DNA of 64,000 bases, from assembly GCA_023423975.1 (NCBI GenBank), contig JAFAEO010000001.1:310001-374000 (forward strand). Direction: 5' to 3'. Position numbers and translations under genes: made by a program. This DNA is from Pseudomonadota bacterium. Its GTDB lineage: Bacteria > Pseudomonadota > Gammaproteobacteria > Burkholderiales > Burkholderiaceae_B. This document shows positions 7,994 to 17,203 of this stretch, one piece after another. Below the pieces are notes generated by a model. It was not told the origin of the DNA. It saw nothing but the letters and a program-made list of their open reading frames with translations, and ran no database searches. Within the stretch, counting starts at the first letter, position 1. Each line of letters starts with the position of its first letter.

Positions 7994-9355
7994 ATGACAT
8001 TCCGATACCGTATTTCGACGCTGGCACTGGCGCTCGGTCTGGCCACAGCCAGCAACTTTGCACTGGCCCAGACCGAAGTCCCCGCCGTTCTCGAAGGGCA
8101 CGCCATCTTGCCAGCCAATAGCACTATTGCGGCGCCAGATAACGCCCCGGAAGATCTCAAATCTGCAGGCAAATACACCACGCGCCAACGCGTTGAAAAA
8201 CAGGCTTCGGTCATGGGCAAGTCCAATGGTCGCGAGACCGGCATCAGCCTGCCGATCTCCGGCCAGCCTCTGCAGGGCCATTCCGGCATTCAGGTCATGA
8301 AAGACGGCAGTGTCTGGATCGTGACCGATAATGGCTCTGGCAACAAAGCGAACTCGCCGGACTCCATGCTGTATCTGAATCAATACACCATCGATTGGAA
8401 GTCTGGGCAATTCAAGCATATCAAGTCCGTCTTTCTGAGCGATCCTGACAAAAAAGTGCCTTTTCGTATCGTGCACGAAGGTACGCCGCAACGCTATCTG
8501 ACCGGTTCTGACTTTGATACCGAAAGCTTTCAGATTATCGGCAACACGTTGTGGATAGGCGACGAATTCGGTCCGTTTCTCATCAAGGCAGATCTTGACG
8601 GCAAGGTGCAGGCGGTCTTCGACACAGAAGTTGATGCTCGTAAAATTCAATCTCCTGACAACTATTTGGTTGCGACGCCCGGTGCGCCCACAGACAGTTA
8701 TAAAGACGTCAATCTGAAACGCTCTAAAGGGTTCGAGGGGATGGCCGCCTCTACTGATGGCAAATATCTGTATCCATTGCTGGAAGGTCCGGTCTGGGAT
8801 GAAGGCAAGAAATCCTGGGAATCGGCCGATGGCAAGACTGTACTGCGCGTGCTTGAATTTGATGTTGCCGCGGAAAAATGGACTGGCCGCGCCTGGTTAT
8901 ATCCTTTGGAGGCGGCGCACCACGCGATTGGCGACTTCAACATGATTGACGCCACCACGGGCCTGATCATCGAACGGGACAATGGCGAAGGCACACCGGA
9001 CAAAGCTTGCAAGCAAGGCGAAGACCCTCGGACCTGTTTTGCCGATCTGCCCAAATTCAAACGTGTTTACAAAGTCCAGTTCGGTCCTGAGAATGCAGGC
9101 AAGCCGGTACGCAAAGTCGCGTACATTGATTTGCTGAACATTGCCGATCCATCCAAAGTGGCGCGCAAGCCCCTGACCAACGGCGTGCTGCAATTTCCGT
9201 TCTTTACCATCGAGAATGTTGATATTGTTGACGGAGAACATATCGTTGTTGGCAACGATAACAACTTTCCGTTTTCATCCAGCCGCGAACCCAACAAGCA
9301 GGATGACAATGAACTCATCCTGCTGAAAACACCGGAACTGTTGCAGGCAAAATAA
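7994..9355 (+). CDS. Esterase-like activity of phytase family protein, exported
   Basis: A 453-residue periplasmic or secreted protein. The signal peptide ends at about residue 26 (ASNFALA). The remainder is a beta-propeller-like 'esterase-like activity of phytase' domain (PF13449), with characteristic blocks GHSGIQVMKDGSVWIVTDNG, SDFDTESFQIIGNTLWIGDE, GFEGMAASTDGKYLYPLLEG and FFTIENVDIVDGEHIVVGND. Members act on phosphate or carboxylic esters but few are characterised; the real substrate is unknown. It stands alone, followed by a good terminator. The start is the ATG preceded by CAGGAAG. Confidence 0.88.
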   Translation: MTFRYRISTLALALGLATASNFALAQTEVPAVLEGHAILPANSTIAAPDNAPEDLKSAGKYTTRQRVEKQASVMGKSNGRETGISLPISGQPLQGHSGIQVMKDGSVWIVTDNGSGNKANSPDSMLYLNQYTIDWKSGQFKHIKSVFLSDPDKKVPFRIVHEGTPQRYLTGSDFDTESFQIIGNTLWIGDEFGPFLIKADLDGKVQAVFDTEVDARKIQSPDNYLVATPGAPTDSYKDVNLKRSKGFEGMAASTDGKYLYPLLEGPVWDEGKKSWESADGKTVLRVLEFDVAAEKWTGRAWLYPLEAAHHAIGDFNMIDATTGLIIERDNGEGTPDKACKQGEDPRTCFADLPKFKRVYKVQFGPENAGKPVRKVAYIDLLNIADPSKVARKPLTNGVLQFPFFTIENVDIVDGEHIVVGNDNNFPFSSSREPNKQDDNELILLKTPELLQAK

Positions 9356-9379
9356 CCGGTACGATACAGGCATGACCAG

Positions 9380-9411
9380 GCCGGCCAACACGCACGAAGG
9401 CCGGCTTTTAT
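9380..9411 (+). terminator. Rho-independent terminator
   Basis: A 7-bp GC stem (GCCGGCC / GGCCGGC) with a 12-base loop is followed by TTTTAT, 25 bases after the phytase-like gene stop. Confidence 0.8.
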
Positions 9412-9480
9412 CTGCCTGCCCTGGCGTTTTTCTACTAGAATGAAACCAGTTTGTTCTATTTCAACTGAAAACATCAGGAA

Positions 9481-10788
9481 ATGACGATGCAAATACCGGA
9501 ACACAGGATCATCATAGTAGGCGGTGGCGCGGGCGGCCTGGAACTGGCAGCCAAACTCGGACGCAAGTTCGGTCCTCGACACATCTTTCTAGTAGATGCA
9601 GGCGTGTTCCATATATGGAAGCCGTCGCTGCATGAAGTGGCATCGGGTACGCTGGACATTCACCGCGAAGGGCTGTCTTACGCCATGCTGGCAAAGGACC
9701 ACGGGTTCACATTCGTGCCTGGCGAAATGGACGGCATTGACCGCCAGGCCCGCAGCATTCACGTCAAAGCAGTCTACAACGAAGGTGAAGAAGTTTTTGC
9801 CGCCAGAGACCTGTCTTATGACACCCTGGTACTCGCCGTTGGCAGCCGCTCGAATTTTTTCAACACGCCGGGCGCCGAAGAATACGCTACTGCACTGGAT
9901 TCCACGGAACAGGCCGAAAAATTTCGTCTGAAATTTCTGCGCGAGCTTGTCGCCGCCGATCAGCGCAAGAAAACCGACCCGGCACACTCTCTGAACATTG
10001 CCATTGTCGGCGGCGGAGCAACTGGTGTCGAGCTGGCAGCAGAACTGCTGGAGGCAGGAAAGAATCTGGGCTTCTATGGCATCAACGAACTGAATCCTGA
10101 AGAAGATATTCACATCACGCTGCTCGAAGGCAGCGCTCGCATCCTTGCGGCCCTTCCGGAAAAAACATCGGCAGCAGCCACAAAGCTGCTCAAGGAACGC
10201 GGCATTACCGTCAAGACATCGGTGCTGGTCGCCGCGGTGCAGGAAAAGAGCCTGACCGATTCAAACGACAATCGGTATCCGGCCGACCTGACAGTATGGG
10301 CAGCGGGCATCAAGGCGCCGGCCGTTCTGACCGAACTGGGCCTGGAAACCAATAAAATTAACCAGGTTATTGCCGACAAAACCCTGCGCACCAGCGATCC
10401 GGCAATCTACGCCATGGGCGATTGTGCCCAGGTCGAATGGGAGCAGGGTCGCTATCTGCCTGCCCGGGCGCAGGTGGCCCATCAGCAGGCAGATTATCTG
10501 ATCGGTGAACTCTCGGCCCGCATCAACGGCACGGCAAGCAGCGGCAAGCCATTTGCATTCAAGGATTACGGCTCGCTGGTGTCCGTAGGTCATAACAAGG
10601 GCGTGGGCAGCCTGATGGGCGTGCTCACCGGAAAAAGTCTTTTTGTCGAAGGCCTGCTGGCGCGCCTGATGTACATGAGCCTGCACTTGATGCATCACAT
10701 GGCCATTCTGGGTATCGCCCGTACCGGCGCGGTTGCCCTGGGTCGTCTGCTGCTAAAACGCAGCACACCCAAAGTCAAACTGCATTAA
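9481..10788 (+). CDS. ndh: Type II NADH:quinone oxidoreductase (NDH-2)
   Basis: A 435-residue flavoprotein of the respiratory chain that passes electrons from NADH to quinone without pumping protons. An FAD-binding GxGxxG is at the N terminus (IIVGGGAGGLELAAKLG), a second Rossmann motif for NADH is near residue 173 (IAIVGGGATGVELAAEL), and the FAD-closing motif YAMGDCAQVEW is near residue 310. A hydrophobic, amphipathic C-terminal tail (MYMSLHLMHHMAILGIART) fits membrane-surface attachment. ATGs at 9481 and 9487 are both possible; the GGA of the ribosome site is spaced better from 9487. It converges on the aidB-like gene. Confidence 0.92.
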   Translation: MTMQIPEHRIIIVGGGAGGLELAAKLGRKFGPRHIFLVDAGVFHIWKPSLHEVASGTLDIHREGLSYAMLAKDHGFTFVPGEMDGIDRQARSIHVKAVYNEGEEVFAARDLSYDTLVLAVGSRSNFFNTPGAEEYATALDSTEQAEKFRLKFLRELVAADQRKKTDPAHSLNIAIVGGGATGVELAAELLEAGKNLGFYGINELNPEEDIHITLLEGSARILAALPEKTSAAATKLLKERGITVKTSVLVAAVQEKSLTDSNDNRYPADLTVWAAGIKAPAVLTELGLETNKINQVIADKTLRTSDPAIYAMGDCAQVEWEQGRYLPARAQVAHQQADYLIGELSARINGTASSGKPFAFKDYGSLVSVGHNKGVGSLMGVLTGKSLFVEGLLARLMYMSLHLMHHMAILGIARTGAVALGRLLLKRSTPKVKLH

Positions 10789-10858
10789 TGGGTTGAGCGC
10801 AGCGAGGGGCGTGCTATCGGCATATCGGCCACGTCTGCTCCCGCGACCACCGCTGTAC

Positions 10859-12484
10859 TTATTCCGGGCGATAGGCACGCTCCAGTATCGCGACCGCATC
10901 GGTATAGATGGAGGCGCCAAATACTCCTGCGCTTTCTTCGAAACGCGCGCGCACAAACGCCTCTGCCAGCCAGGCAGGCGCATGCCGATAGAGCAGTGTG
11001 GCCTGAACCAACAGTACCAGCCGCTGCGTAATCTCGCGTGCCCTCGATTGCAGCACATCGCCCGACTCCGACACCCATTGTTTCAGTTGCGCCATGGCCT
11101 GTGACAGCACCGGATCGGCACGGCAATCGTCGGCAAGGCGCTCCAGCAACAGCGCGGCCCCATCGGGGTCCCGGGCAAACGCTCGCAAGACATCCAGGCA
11201 CATCACATTGCCGGAGCCTTCCCAGATGGAATTGACCGGGGCCTCGCGCAACAGCCGGGCCAGCGGCGCATCTTCGATGTAGCCATTGCCGCCCCACACC
11301 TCCAGGCATTCTGCAATGGCTGCAATACTGCGCTTGCAGACCCAGAATTTGGCGGCAGGCGCGACAAAGCGCAAAAACGCTTTCTGTACGGGGTCATTCT
11401 GTTGCGTCACCGCATGGGCCAACGCCATCCCCAGCCACAGCGCCGCTTCGCTCTCCAGGGCCAGGTCGCACAGCACCGACTGCATCAGTGGCTGATCCGC
11501 CAGCCGCTTGCCAAATGCCATACGATAGCGGGTGTGATGCATGGCCTGCACCAGTCCCTGACGCAACAATCCCGCACTGCCAAGCACGCAATCAAGGCGT
11601 GTCTGGTTGACCATGCGCAAGATGGTAGGAATGCCCGCCCCCTGCTCACCGACCCGCAATGCCCAGGCGCCATCAAAGGTTACTTCTGCACTGGCGTTGG
11701 AACGGTTGCCCAGCTTGTCCTTTAGCCGTTGGATATGCACCATATTTTTGCTGCCATCCGGTCGCCAGCGCGGCACATAAAAGCAGCTCAATTGCTCCTG
11801 TTCATTGGCCAGCACCAGATGTGCATCCGACATGGGAGAGGAAAAAAACCATTTGTGTCCGTGCAATTCATAGACCGGTTCCGAGTGGCCGATGGCCACG
11901 GCATGCGTGGTATTGCTGCGTACATCAGATCCGCCCTGCCTCTCGGTCATGCCCATGCCGATCATCATGCTGCGCTTCTGTGAGACAGGGGCATTGGCGC
12001 CGTCATAGTTACGGCTGTACAGCAAGGGCGCCAGTTGCTCGAACAAGGGCTGATCTTGCAACGCTGCAACGGCGGCAAAGGTCATGGTGACCGGGCACAG
12101 ACTGCCCGCTTCGGTTTGCGCATGCAAATAAAACAGCGCTGCGCGCCGCACATGCTGGCCGTCCTGCCAGGCCGCAGAATGCATGCCCATATCGAACAGC
12201 ATGGTCAGCAGGGAATGCCAGGCAGGATCGAACGTAACCAGATCCTGCCGCTCGCCCGTGCGGGTAAAAATGGCCGCTTGCGGCCCGTTTACATTGGCAA
12301 GCTGCGCCAGCTGCAAGACATGCTTTGAGCCCAGGCGCTCGCCATAGCTCTGGCATGCCTGTTTCGCGTCTGCGGCACAGAACGCATCCAGCGCCTCGCG
12401 CAGCGCCGGATCACAATTGAATAGATTATAGTCTTCCAGATCCGGAACCTGATTCTCCGGCGTAATGAATGTTGTGGTGACCAT
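10859..12484 (-). CDS. aidB: AidB-like acyl-CoA dehydrogenase
   Basis: A 541-residue flavoprotein close to Escherichia coli AidB in length and motifs: GMGMTERQGGSDVRSNTT for FAD binding, LGNRSNASAEVTFDG, and a C-terminal ECLEVWGGNGYIEDAPLARL segment. AidB proteins are acyl-CoA dehydrogenase relatives that also bind DNA in the adaptive response to alkylation; their physiological substrate is uncertain. The frame extends 22 codons upstream, but the ATG at 12484 is chosen because GGAGG lies seven bases before it and the protein then starts like its relatives. No Ada operator was recognised. Confidence 0.88.
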   Translation of the reverse strand: MVTTTFITPENQVPDLEDYNLFNCDPALREALDAFCAADAKQACQSYGERLGSKHVLQLAQLANVNGPQAAIFTRTGERQDLVTFDPAWHSLLTMLFDMGMHSAAWQDGQHVRRAALFYLHAQTEAGSLCPVTMTFAAVAALQDQPLFEQLAPLLYSRNYDGANAPVSQKRSMMIGMGMTERQGGSDVRSNTTHAVAIGHSEPVYELHGHKWFFSSPMSDAHLVLANEQEQLSCFYVPRWRPDGSKNMVHIQRLKDKLGNRSNASAEVTFDGAWALRVGEQGAGIPTILRMVNQTRLDCVLGSAGLLRQGLVQAMHHTRYRMAFGKRLADQPLMQSVLCDLALESEAALWLGMALAHAVTQQNDPVQKAFLRFVAPAAKFWVCKRSIAAIAECLEVWGGNGYIEDAPLARLLREAPVNSIWEGSGNVMCLDVLRAFARDPDGAALLLERLADDCRADPVLSQAMAQLKQWVSESGDVLQSRAREITQRLVLLVQATLLYRHAPAWLAEAFVRARFEESAGVFGASIYTDAVAILERAYRPE

Positions 12485-12798
12485 GTGAGCCTCCGTAAGC
12501 AAGTGGATCACAATACACATATTTGCAGTCACAGCTGTCACTGCTGTCACGCCTGATATCGTAGCCGCGCATTACAGGCTCGTATAGCAGGCCTCATACA
12601 GTAAGCCTAAATCAGGCTCGATTGCGGATCCTGATAACTCGGCCGCTATCACAGTCCGATAACGCGGTATATCATGGCCGGTGATACTGGTCATAGTGCC
12701 TATATTACGATTGATATCACGCAACGGCCAGCGACCGGTGCCGATGCACCTGCAGATTTACTTTAGCACACCTGGCCACTGCGGGAAATACATCAAAG
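12485..12798. other. Intergenic region with short GATA/TATC and CAGGCTCG repeats
   Basis: No gene is visible. The stretch contains two copies of CAGGCTCG (12575-12582, 12613-12620), an inverted TGATA-N10-TATCA (12632-12651) and the palindrome TGATATCA (12712-12719). It holds the promoter of the aidB-like gene and the 3' end of the cop operon, but no unit was recognised with confidence. Confidence 0.3.
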
Positions 12799-13194
12799 TC
12801 ATTCGCCCCCCTGTGCCAGCCTTTCAATAATGGGACAATCAGGCCGGTTGTCACCATGGCAATGATCGGCCAGATAGGCCAGCTCATCGCGTATAGTACG
12901 TAATTTGGCAATGTCCTCATCCAGCTCGTCAATATACTGGCGCGCCAGTTGCCGCACATCGGCGCTGTGTCGCGAGGTGTCCTCCCACAGGCCGATCAGG
13001 GTTTTGATGCGTTCAAGTGAGAATCCCAGTTCGCGAGCCCGCCGAATGAAAGCGAGCATGCGCTGGTCCTGGACCGTATATTGCCGGTAGCCCGCATCGC
13101 TGCGGTTAACAGCATTAATCAGGCCGATTTTTTCATAATAGCGAATCATCTTGGCGCTCACACCGGTGGCTGCCGACACTTCTCCGATATTCAT
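12799..13194 (-). CDS. cueR: Copper(I)-responsive MerR-family regulator CueR
   Basis: A 131-residue activator. The MerR winged helix is at residues 1-70 (MNIGEVSAATGVSAKMIRYYEK), followed by a dimerisation coiled coil (about 77-108) and the metal loop with Cys112 and Cys120 (CHGDNRPDC). These are the same positions as the Cu(I) ligands of E. coli CueR. The upstream in-frame ATG at 13209 is possible, but the ATG at 13194 has GGAG six bases before it and matches the family N terminus. The gene lies 24 bp downstream of copA on the same strand, so regulator and target form an operon with positive feedback. A matching CueR promoter lies upstream of copA. Confidence 0.95.
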   Translation of the reverse strand: MNIGEVSAATGVSAKMIRYYEKIGLINAVNRSDAGYRQYTVQDQRMLAFIRRARELGFSLERIKTLIGLWEDTSRHSADVRQLARQYIDELDEDIAKLRTIRDELAYLADHCHGDNRPDCPIIERLAQGGE

Positions 13195-13218
13195 AGCATT
13201 CTCCGTCATCGTCTTGTC

Positions 13219-15522
13219 TCAGGCTGCAAAACGGCGCAGCCGCAATGCATTGGTGACCACGAACACGCTGGAAAGCGCCATTGCGCCCGCAGCAAAAATA
13301 GGCGACAACAGCACCCCATTAAAGGGATACAGCACCCCAGCGGCCACCGGAATCAACGCCGCGTTGTAGGCAAATGCCCAGAACAGGTTCTGCCGGATAT
13401 TGCGCATGGTCGCCCGCGACATGGCGATTGCCTGGGACACATGGGTCAGGTCGCCAGACATCAGCACCACATCGGCCGACTCCATGGCAATATCGGTCCC
13501 TGAACCGATAGCGATCCCCACGTCGGCAACCGCCAGGGCAGGGGCATCGTTAATGCCGTCACCAACAAAGGCGACCGGCCCGTAGGTTTGCTGCAGCCGC
13601 CTGACGGTATCGGCTTTGGCGTCGGGCATCACCTCTGCAACCACTTCATCGATATTTAATTGTCGCGCAATCGCCTGCGCGGTGCGCTGGTTATCGCCAC
13701 TGACCATGACCACCTTGAGCCCCTGCTCATGCAAGGCTGCAATCGCTTCAGGCGTTGTTTCACGAATACTGTCGGCCACTGTGATGACGGCAGCCAGTTT
13801 GTCGTCTATCGCAACATAAAGCGGCGACTTGCCCTCATCGGCCAGCTTGCTGGCAATGGACGAAAACACCGCCGGATCCAGCTTGTGCTGCATCATCAGC
13901 CGGTCCGAACCAACCAGAATCTGTCGTGCATCGACCTGGGCACGAAGGCCGAGCCCGGTCAGGGATTCGAAATCCTGAACCAACCCAATGGGCAGGTTCT
14001 GTTTTTCTGCAGCGGCGACAATGGCGCGCGCAATGGGATGCTCGGAGCGGCTTTCAGCCGCAGCCACCAGCGCCAGCACCTGGTCACGGTCAAATCCTTC
14101 GGCCACCGTCAGATCGGCCAGCTCAGGATAACCACGGGTCAGCGTGCCGGTTTTATCGACTGCAACCACGCGCACATCCATCAATGTTTGCAGCGCTTCA
14201 CCCTGTCTGAACAGAACACCCAGTTGCGCTGCGCGCCCCGTACCTACCATGATAGATGTAGGCGTTGCCAGGCCCATCGCGCAGGGGCAGGCAATGATCA
14301 ACACGGCCACCGCATTTACCAGGGCAAAACCCAGCGCCGGTTGCGGGCCGAATATCAGCCATATTGCAAATGTGATCAACGCAATCAGCATGACCGCCGG
14401 AACAAACCACATGGTAATACGATCGACCATGGTCTGGATCGGCAGCTTTGCGCCCTGCGCCTGTTCAACCATGCGGATGATCTGCGACAGCACGGTATCG
14501 GCACCGACACCGGTAGCGCGCAAATTCAATGTACCGTTCTGATTCACCGTACCCGCCACTACAGTGGCGCCAGGCGTTTTTTCAACCGGCATCGGCTCGC
14601 CGCTGATCATGGATTCATCGACAAAACTATTGCCATCTGTCACTTGTCCGTCAACAGGAATACGCTCGCCGGGACGCAATTGGATCAGGTCGCCCACCAC
14701 CACCTCTTCGATAGCAATTTCACTCACCTGCCCGCCACGTTGCACCCGAGCCGTTTTTGCCCGCAGCCCGGCCAGTCGCCTGATGGCCTCCGATGTATTG
14801 CCCTTGGCCCGTGCCTCAAGAAAACGCCCAAGCAGTACCAGCGCGACAATCACCGCCGCCGCCTCGTAGTAAACGTTAACGGTGCCGCTGGGTAGCCAGG
14901 CAGGAACGAAGGTGGCTACGACCGAAAAAAGATAGGCTGCGGTCGTGCCCACGGCAACCAGCGAGTTCATATCAGGCGTCAGGCGCAGCAGGGCTGGTAT
15001 CCCCTTGACGAAAAAACGACGTCCCGGTCCTGCCAGCACAGCGCTGGTCAGGACAAACTGCAGATACCAGCTATTCTGCGTACCAATGGTTTCTGCGACA
15101 AAATGATGGAATGCCGGGATTGCGTGGGCACCCATTTCCAGAATAAACACCGGTAGCGCCAGCAGCACGGCCAGCAGCAGATCGCGCCTGAGTCCAAGCC
15201 TGTCGGCTTCGCGTCGTGCTGCTTCTGTGTTGCTGCTTTGCTGGGGATTGCTCACCACTTGCGCCTCGTAGCCGGCGCGCACCACGGCCTGGGTCAGCAA
15301 CGTGCTATCCAGGTCCAGCGGCGCGCGCACCTGCGCCCTTTCGGTAGCCAGGTTGACACTGGCCGACTGCACGCCCTGCACAGAGGACAGGGCGTTCTCA
15401 ACATGCCGTACGCAGGATGCGCAGGTCATACCTGCCACCGACAGTTCTATCAGCCTGTTTTCATTGTCTGCCCTGGGAGCGGGATGGCCCGCCACGCCGC
15501 GGGATAGGGTTGTAGAGCTCAT
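13219..15522 (-). CDS. copA: Copper(I)-exporting P1B-type ATPase CopA
   Basis: A 767-residue inner-membrane pump that exports Cu+ to the periplasm using ATP. One N-terminal heavy-metal domain carries GMTCASC at residues 31-37 (E. coli CopA has two). Eight membrane helices include the transport motif CPC at 412-414, which marks the copper/silver subgroup. The phosphorylated Asp is in DKTGT (456-460), followed by the SEHPIARAI nucleotide motif and GDGINDAPAL. The frame runs 21 codons further upstream, but AAGGACG sits correctly before the ATG at 15522. It is first in the copA-cueR operon, driven by the CueR-type promoter at 15664-15694 with a leader of about 135 bases. Confidence 0.96.
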   Translation of the reverse strand: MSSTTLSRGVAGHPAPRADNENRLIELSVAGMTCASCVRHVENALSSVQGVQSASVNLATERAQVRAPLDLDSTLLTQAVVRAGYEAQVVSNPQQSSNTEAARREADRLGLRRDLLLAVLLALPVFILEMGAHAIPAFHHFVAETIGTQNSWYLQFVLTSAVLAGPGRRFFVKGIPALLRLTPDMNSLVAVGTTAAYLFSVVATFVPAWLPSGTVNVYYEAAAVIVALVLLGRFLEARAKGNTSEAIRRLAGLRAKTARVQRGGQVSEIAIEEVVVGDLIQLRPGERIPVDGQVTDGNSFVDESMISGEPMPVEKTPGATVVAGTVNQNGTLNLRATGVGADTVLSQIIRMVEQAQGAKLPIQTMVDRITMWFVPAVMLIALITFAIWLIFGPQPALGFALVNAVAVLIIACPCAMGLATPTSIMVGTGRAAQLGVLFRQGEALQTLMDVRVVAVDKTGTLTRGYPELADLTVAEGFDRDQVLALVAAAESRSEHPIARAIVAAAEKQNLPIGLVQDFESLTGLGLRAQVDARQILVGSDRLMMQHKLDPAVFSSIASKLADEGKSPLYVAIDDKLAAVITVADSIRETTPEAIAALHEQGLKVVMVSGDNQRTAQAIARQLNIDEVVAEVMPDAKADTVRRLQQTYGPVAFVGDGINDAPALAVADVGIAIGSGTDIAMESADVVLMSGDLTHVSQAIAMSRATMRNIRQNLFWAFAYNAALIPVAAGVLYPFNGVLLSPIFAAGAMALSSVFVVTNALRLRRFAA

Positions 15523-15663
15523 GATTTGCGTCCTTTCGAAGAAAAACCGCCGCTTAGGGTTCCGCCCCGGGGTCGATAATGGCATCGCCCAGGCCAGCGC
15601 GGCACGGGTCTGTTAGCGCGGTCGGCCAGGAAACAATGACAACGCAAACAGTTTATATTCTTC

Positions 15664-15694
15664 ACTGTAAAGCTTACCATGATGGGAAGGTCAA
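15664..15694 (-). promoter_or_regulatory. CueR-type copper-activated promoter of copA-cueR
   Basis: Read on the minus strand: -35 TTGACC, a 19-bp spacer, -10 TACAGT. The spacer contains the dyad ACCTTCCC-N-ATGGTAAGCT, which is the MerR/CueR operator form. The overlong 19-bp spacer is the hallmark of promoters that CueR untwists when Cu+ is bound. It lies in the 308-bp region between copA and the divergent thioesterase gene; nothing else was recognised there. Confidence 0.88.
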
Positions 15695-15830
15695 GCACCT
15701 GATGCGCATGTCAATCTCAGGGGTAATCCGGTCCAGCCCATTTCGGCAGACAATCACAACGCCCATATGGCGTCAGCTCTGCATTATGGGTACACTGACG
15801 CCTTCCTTACTCTTATCGGACGTAGCCGCC

Positions 15831-16319
15831 ATGGATCTGCCCAATCACCAACTCACCATGACTGTATTGATGACACCTGACATGGCCAATTTCTCGGGCA
15901 ATGTCCACGGCGGCACCATTCTGAAGCTGCTTGATCAGGCCGCGTACGCCTGTGCCAGCCGGTATGCTGGCCGCTATGTCGTCACGCTGTCAGTCGATCA
16001 GGTCATGTTCCGCCAGCCTATCCACGTTGGGGAACTGGTCACTTTTCTGGCTTCGGTGAACTACACCGGGAATACGTCCATGGAAATCGGCATCAAGGTG
16101 GTAACCGAAAACATCCGCAGCAAGCAGATTCGCCACGCCAACAGCTGCTTTTTTACCATGGTCGCCGTCGATGACAATGGCAACCCCGTTCAGATTCCGG
16201 CGCTAACGCCCGACAATGACCTGGATCGTTGTCGTTATGAAGCGGCAAAAATGCGGCGTTCGCTGCGCCAGGAACTCGAAGCGCGCTATGGGGAAATCCG
16301 GGCTACTGCCGGCGCCTGA
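15831..16319 (+). CDS. Hotdog-fold acyl-CoA thioesterase (YciA/BFIT-like)
   Basis: A 162-residue enzyme that hydrolyses acyl-CoA thioesters. The hotdog-domain block NFSGNVHGGTILKLLDQAAY (residues about 21-40) holds the conserved Asn/His-Gly-Gly and Asp catalytic region; VDQVMFRQPIHVGELV follows. One domain is present, so it would work as a hexamer like YciA. An in-frame ATG at 15786 would add 15 residues; the ATG at 15831 fits the family start, though the ribosome site is weak. It is divergent from the copper operon and probably independent of it. Confidence 0.9.
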   Translation: MDLPNHQLTMTVLMTPDMANFSGNVHGGTILKLLDQAAYACASRYAGRYVVTLSVDQVMFRQPIHVGELVTFLASVNYTGNTSMEIGIKVVTENIRSKQIRHANSCFFTMVAVDDNGNPVQIPALTPDNDLDRCRYEAAKMRRSLRQELEARYGEIRATAGA

Positions 16320-16928
16320 TAAAATAATGAGATATATCAGTAATTTAGCTTGACACGTTCAGAAAGCACTGCTAATATGGCAGGCTACCATGACGTATTT
16401 GTATTGGTAATTTGAACAGTAGTATTTGAACAGAAGCATTTTTTGCAAATTATTTTTGGCAATCATTCTGTTACTCGTCATTTGAAATATCAGTCGTTTG
16501 AAATTCTGGCGGCCTGCAAACAATAACCCGCGTATAAAAAAACCGGGCATAACTCAGCAGACCAAAACCGCACCGGTACCGCAATTTCATTAGCGACATT
16601 CACACGACCCGTAATCCTGATGCCAGATTCATACTGAATAATTATTCTTACTAAGTTTGCGGGTCTTTCTCACGACACCGCAACGCGAGACAGAACTCCA
16701 TATCGTCATTGTTAAATTGCTTGTGTCATCGGCCTCGCCATACCAATTGCGGCTGCCGCCACATGCACACCCTTAACAAATTGATGCGCCTGCATTCTCA
16801 TACTTACAACGAAACGCCGGCGCAATCATGATTCTGCAATAAATTTCGGCTACGCTATGCATAGCTGAACCGGATTGTCTCCGGCGCAGAAAATTAAAAA
16901 CAATAATCTCATAATAAAGGAAACTACA
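16320..16928. other. Long non-coding region
   Basis: 609 bp with no supported protein gene. It begins with a near-perfect sigma-70 promoter (16350-16378, plus strand) and contains four spaced TTTGAA words between about 16400 and 16502. The 51-residue small protein gene follows at 16929. The region may encode a small RNA or act as a long leader. Confidence 0.5.
16350..16378 (+). promoter_or_regulatory. Strong sigma-70 promoter with no gene close behind
   Basis: TTGACA, exactly 17 bases, then TAATAT. The -35 is a full consensus match and the -10 matches five of six. The nearest plus-strand start codon with a ribosome site is 550 bases downstream. Confidence 0.65.
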
Positions 16929-17084
16929 ATGAAATTACTAACACGCTTCCGCCAGGAATTTGGCACACAGAACAATAACAACAATCAGCAACACCCTGCT
17001 GTCAACACACCGGTTAAACCCACCGGCTTTAAGCTGGGTATGGCAATGAACCAGTCGCAATTTCGCATGCACTCTGAAAAATAA
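16929..17084 (+). CDS. Small hypothetical protein (51 residues)
   Basis: A 51-codon ORF starting at an ATG with AAAGGAAA eight bases upstream and followed closely by a strong terminator, so it has the signals of a real gene. The product is basic and hydrophilic, with an Asn/Gln run (residues 14-20) and the segment VKPTGFKLGMAMNQSQFRMH. It has no signal peptide or membrane segment and no family was recognised. It may be the only coding part of the transcript starting near 16385, or have its own promoter. Confidence 0.6.
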   Translation: MKLLTRFRQEFGTQNNNNNQQHPAVNTPVKPTGFKLGMAMNQSQFRMHSEK

Positions 17085-17132
17085 TCTCTGCGGCTGCCGC
17101 TCACCGCGGCGCCAGCAGTTGATCTGAAACTC

Positions 17133-17174
17133 AAAACCCGCTGCCGGTAATGAAACCGGACAGCGGGTTTTTTT
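17133..17174 (+). terminator. Rho-independent terminator
   Basis: Arms AACCCGCTGCCGGT and ACCGGACAGCGGGTT pair with one bulge around a six-base loop and are followed by seven T. It ends the small-protein transcript and may also act on the convergent OmpA-family gene. Confidence 0.85.
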
Positions 17175-17203
17175 AAGGACTGCCGTCTGTACGGCTATAG
17201 GGC

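Noticed and set aside
12717..12959. 80-codon frame near the end of cueR
   Set aside because: Out-of-frame overlap with cueR; no independent signals.
13660..14895. 411-codon frame opposite copA
   Set aside because: Antisense of copA, a complete ATPase; composition is His/Arg/Gln-rich as expected for a shadow frame.
16359..16550. 63-codon minus-strand frame in the non-coding region
   Set aside because: No ribosome site, hydrophobic/Lys-rich translation of AT-rich DNA, and it overlaps the plus-strand promoter region.
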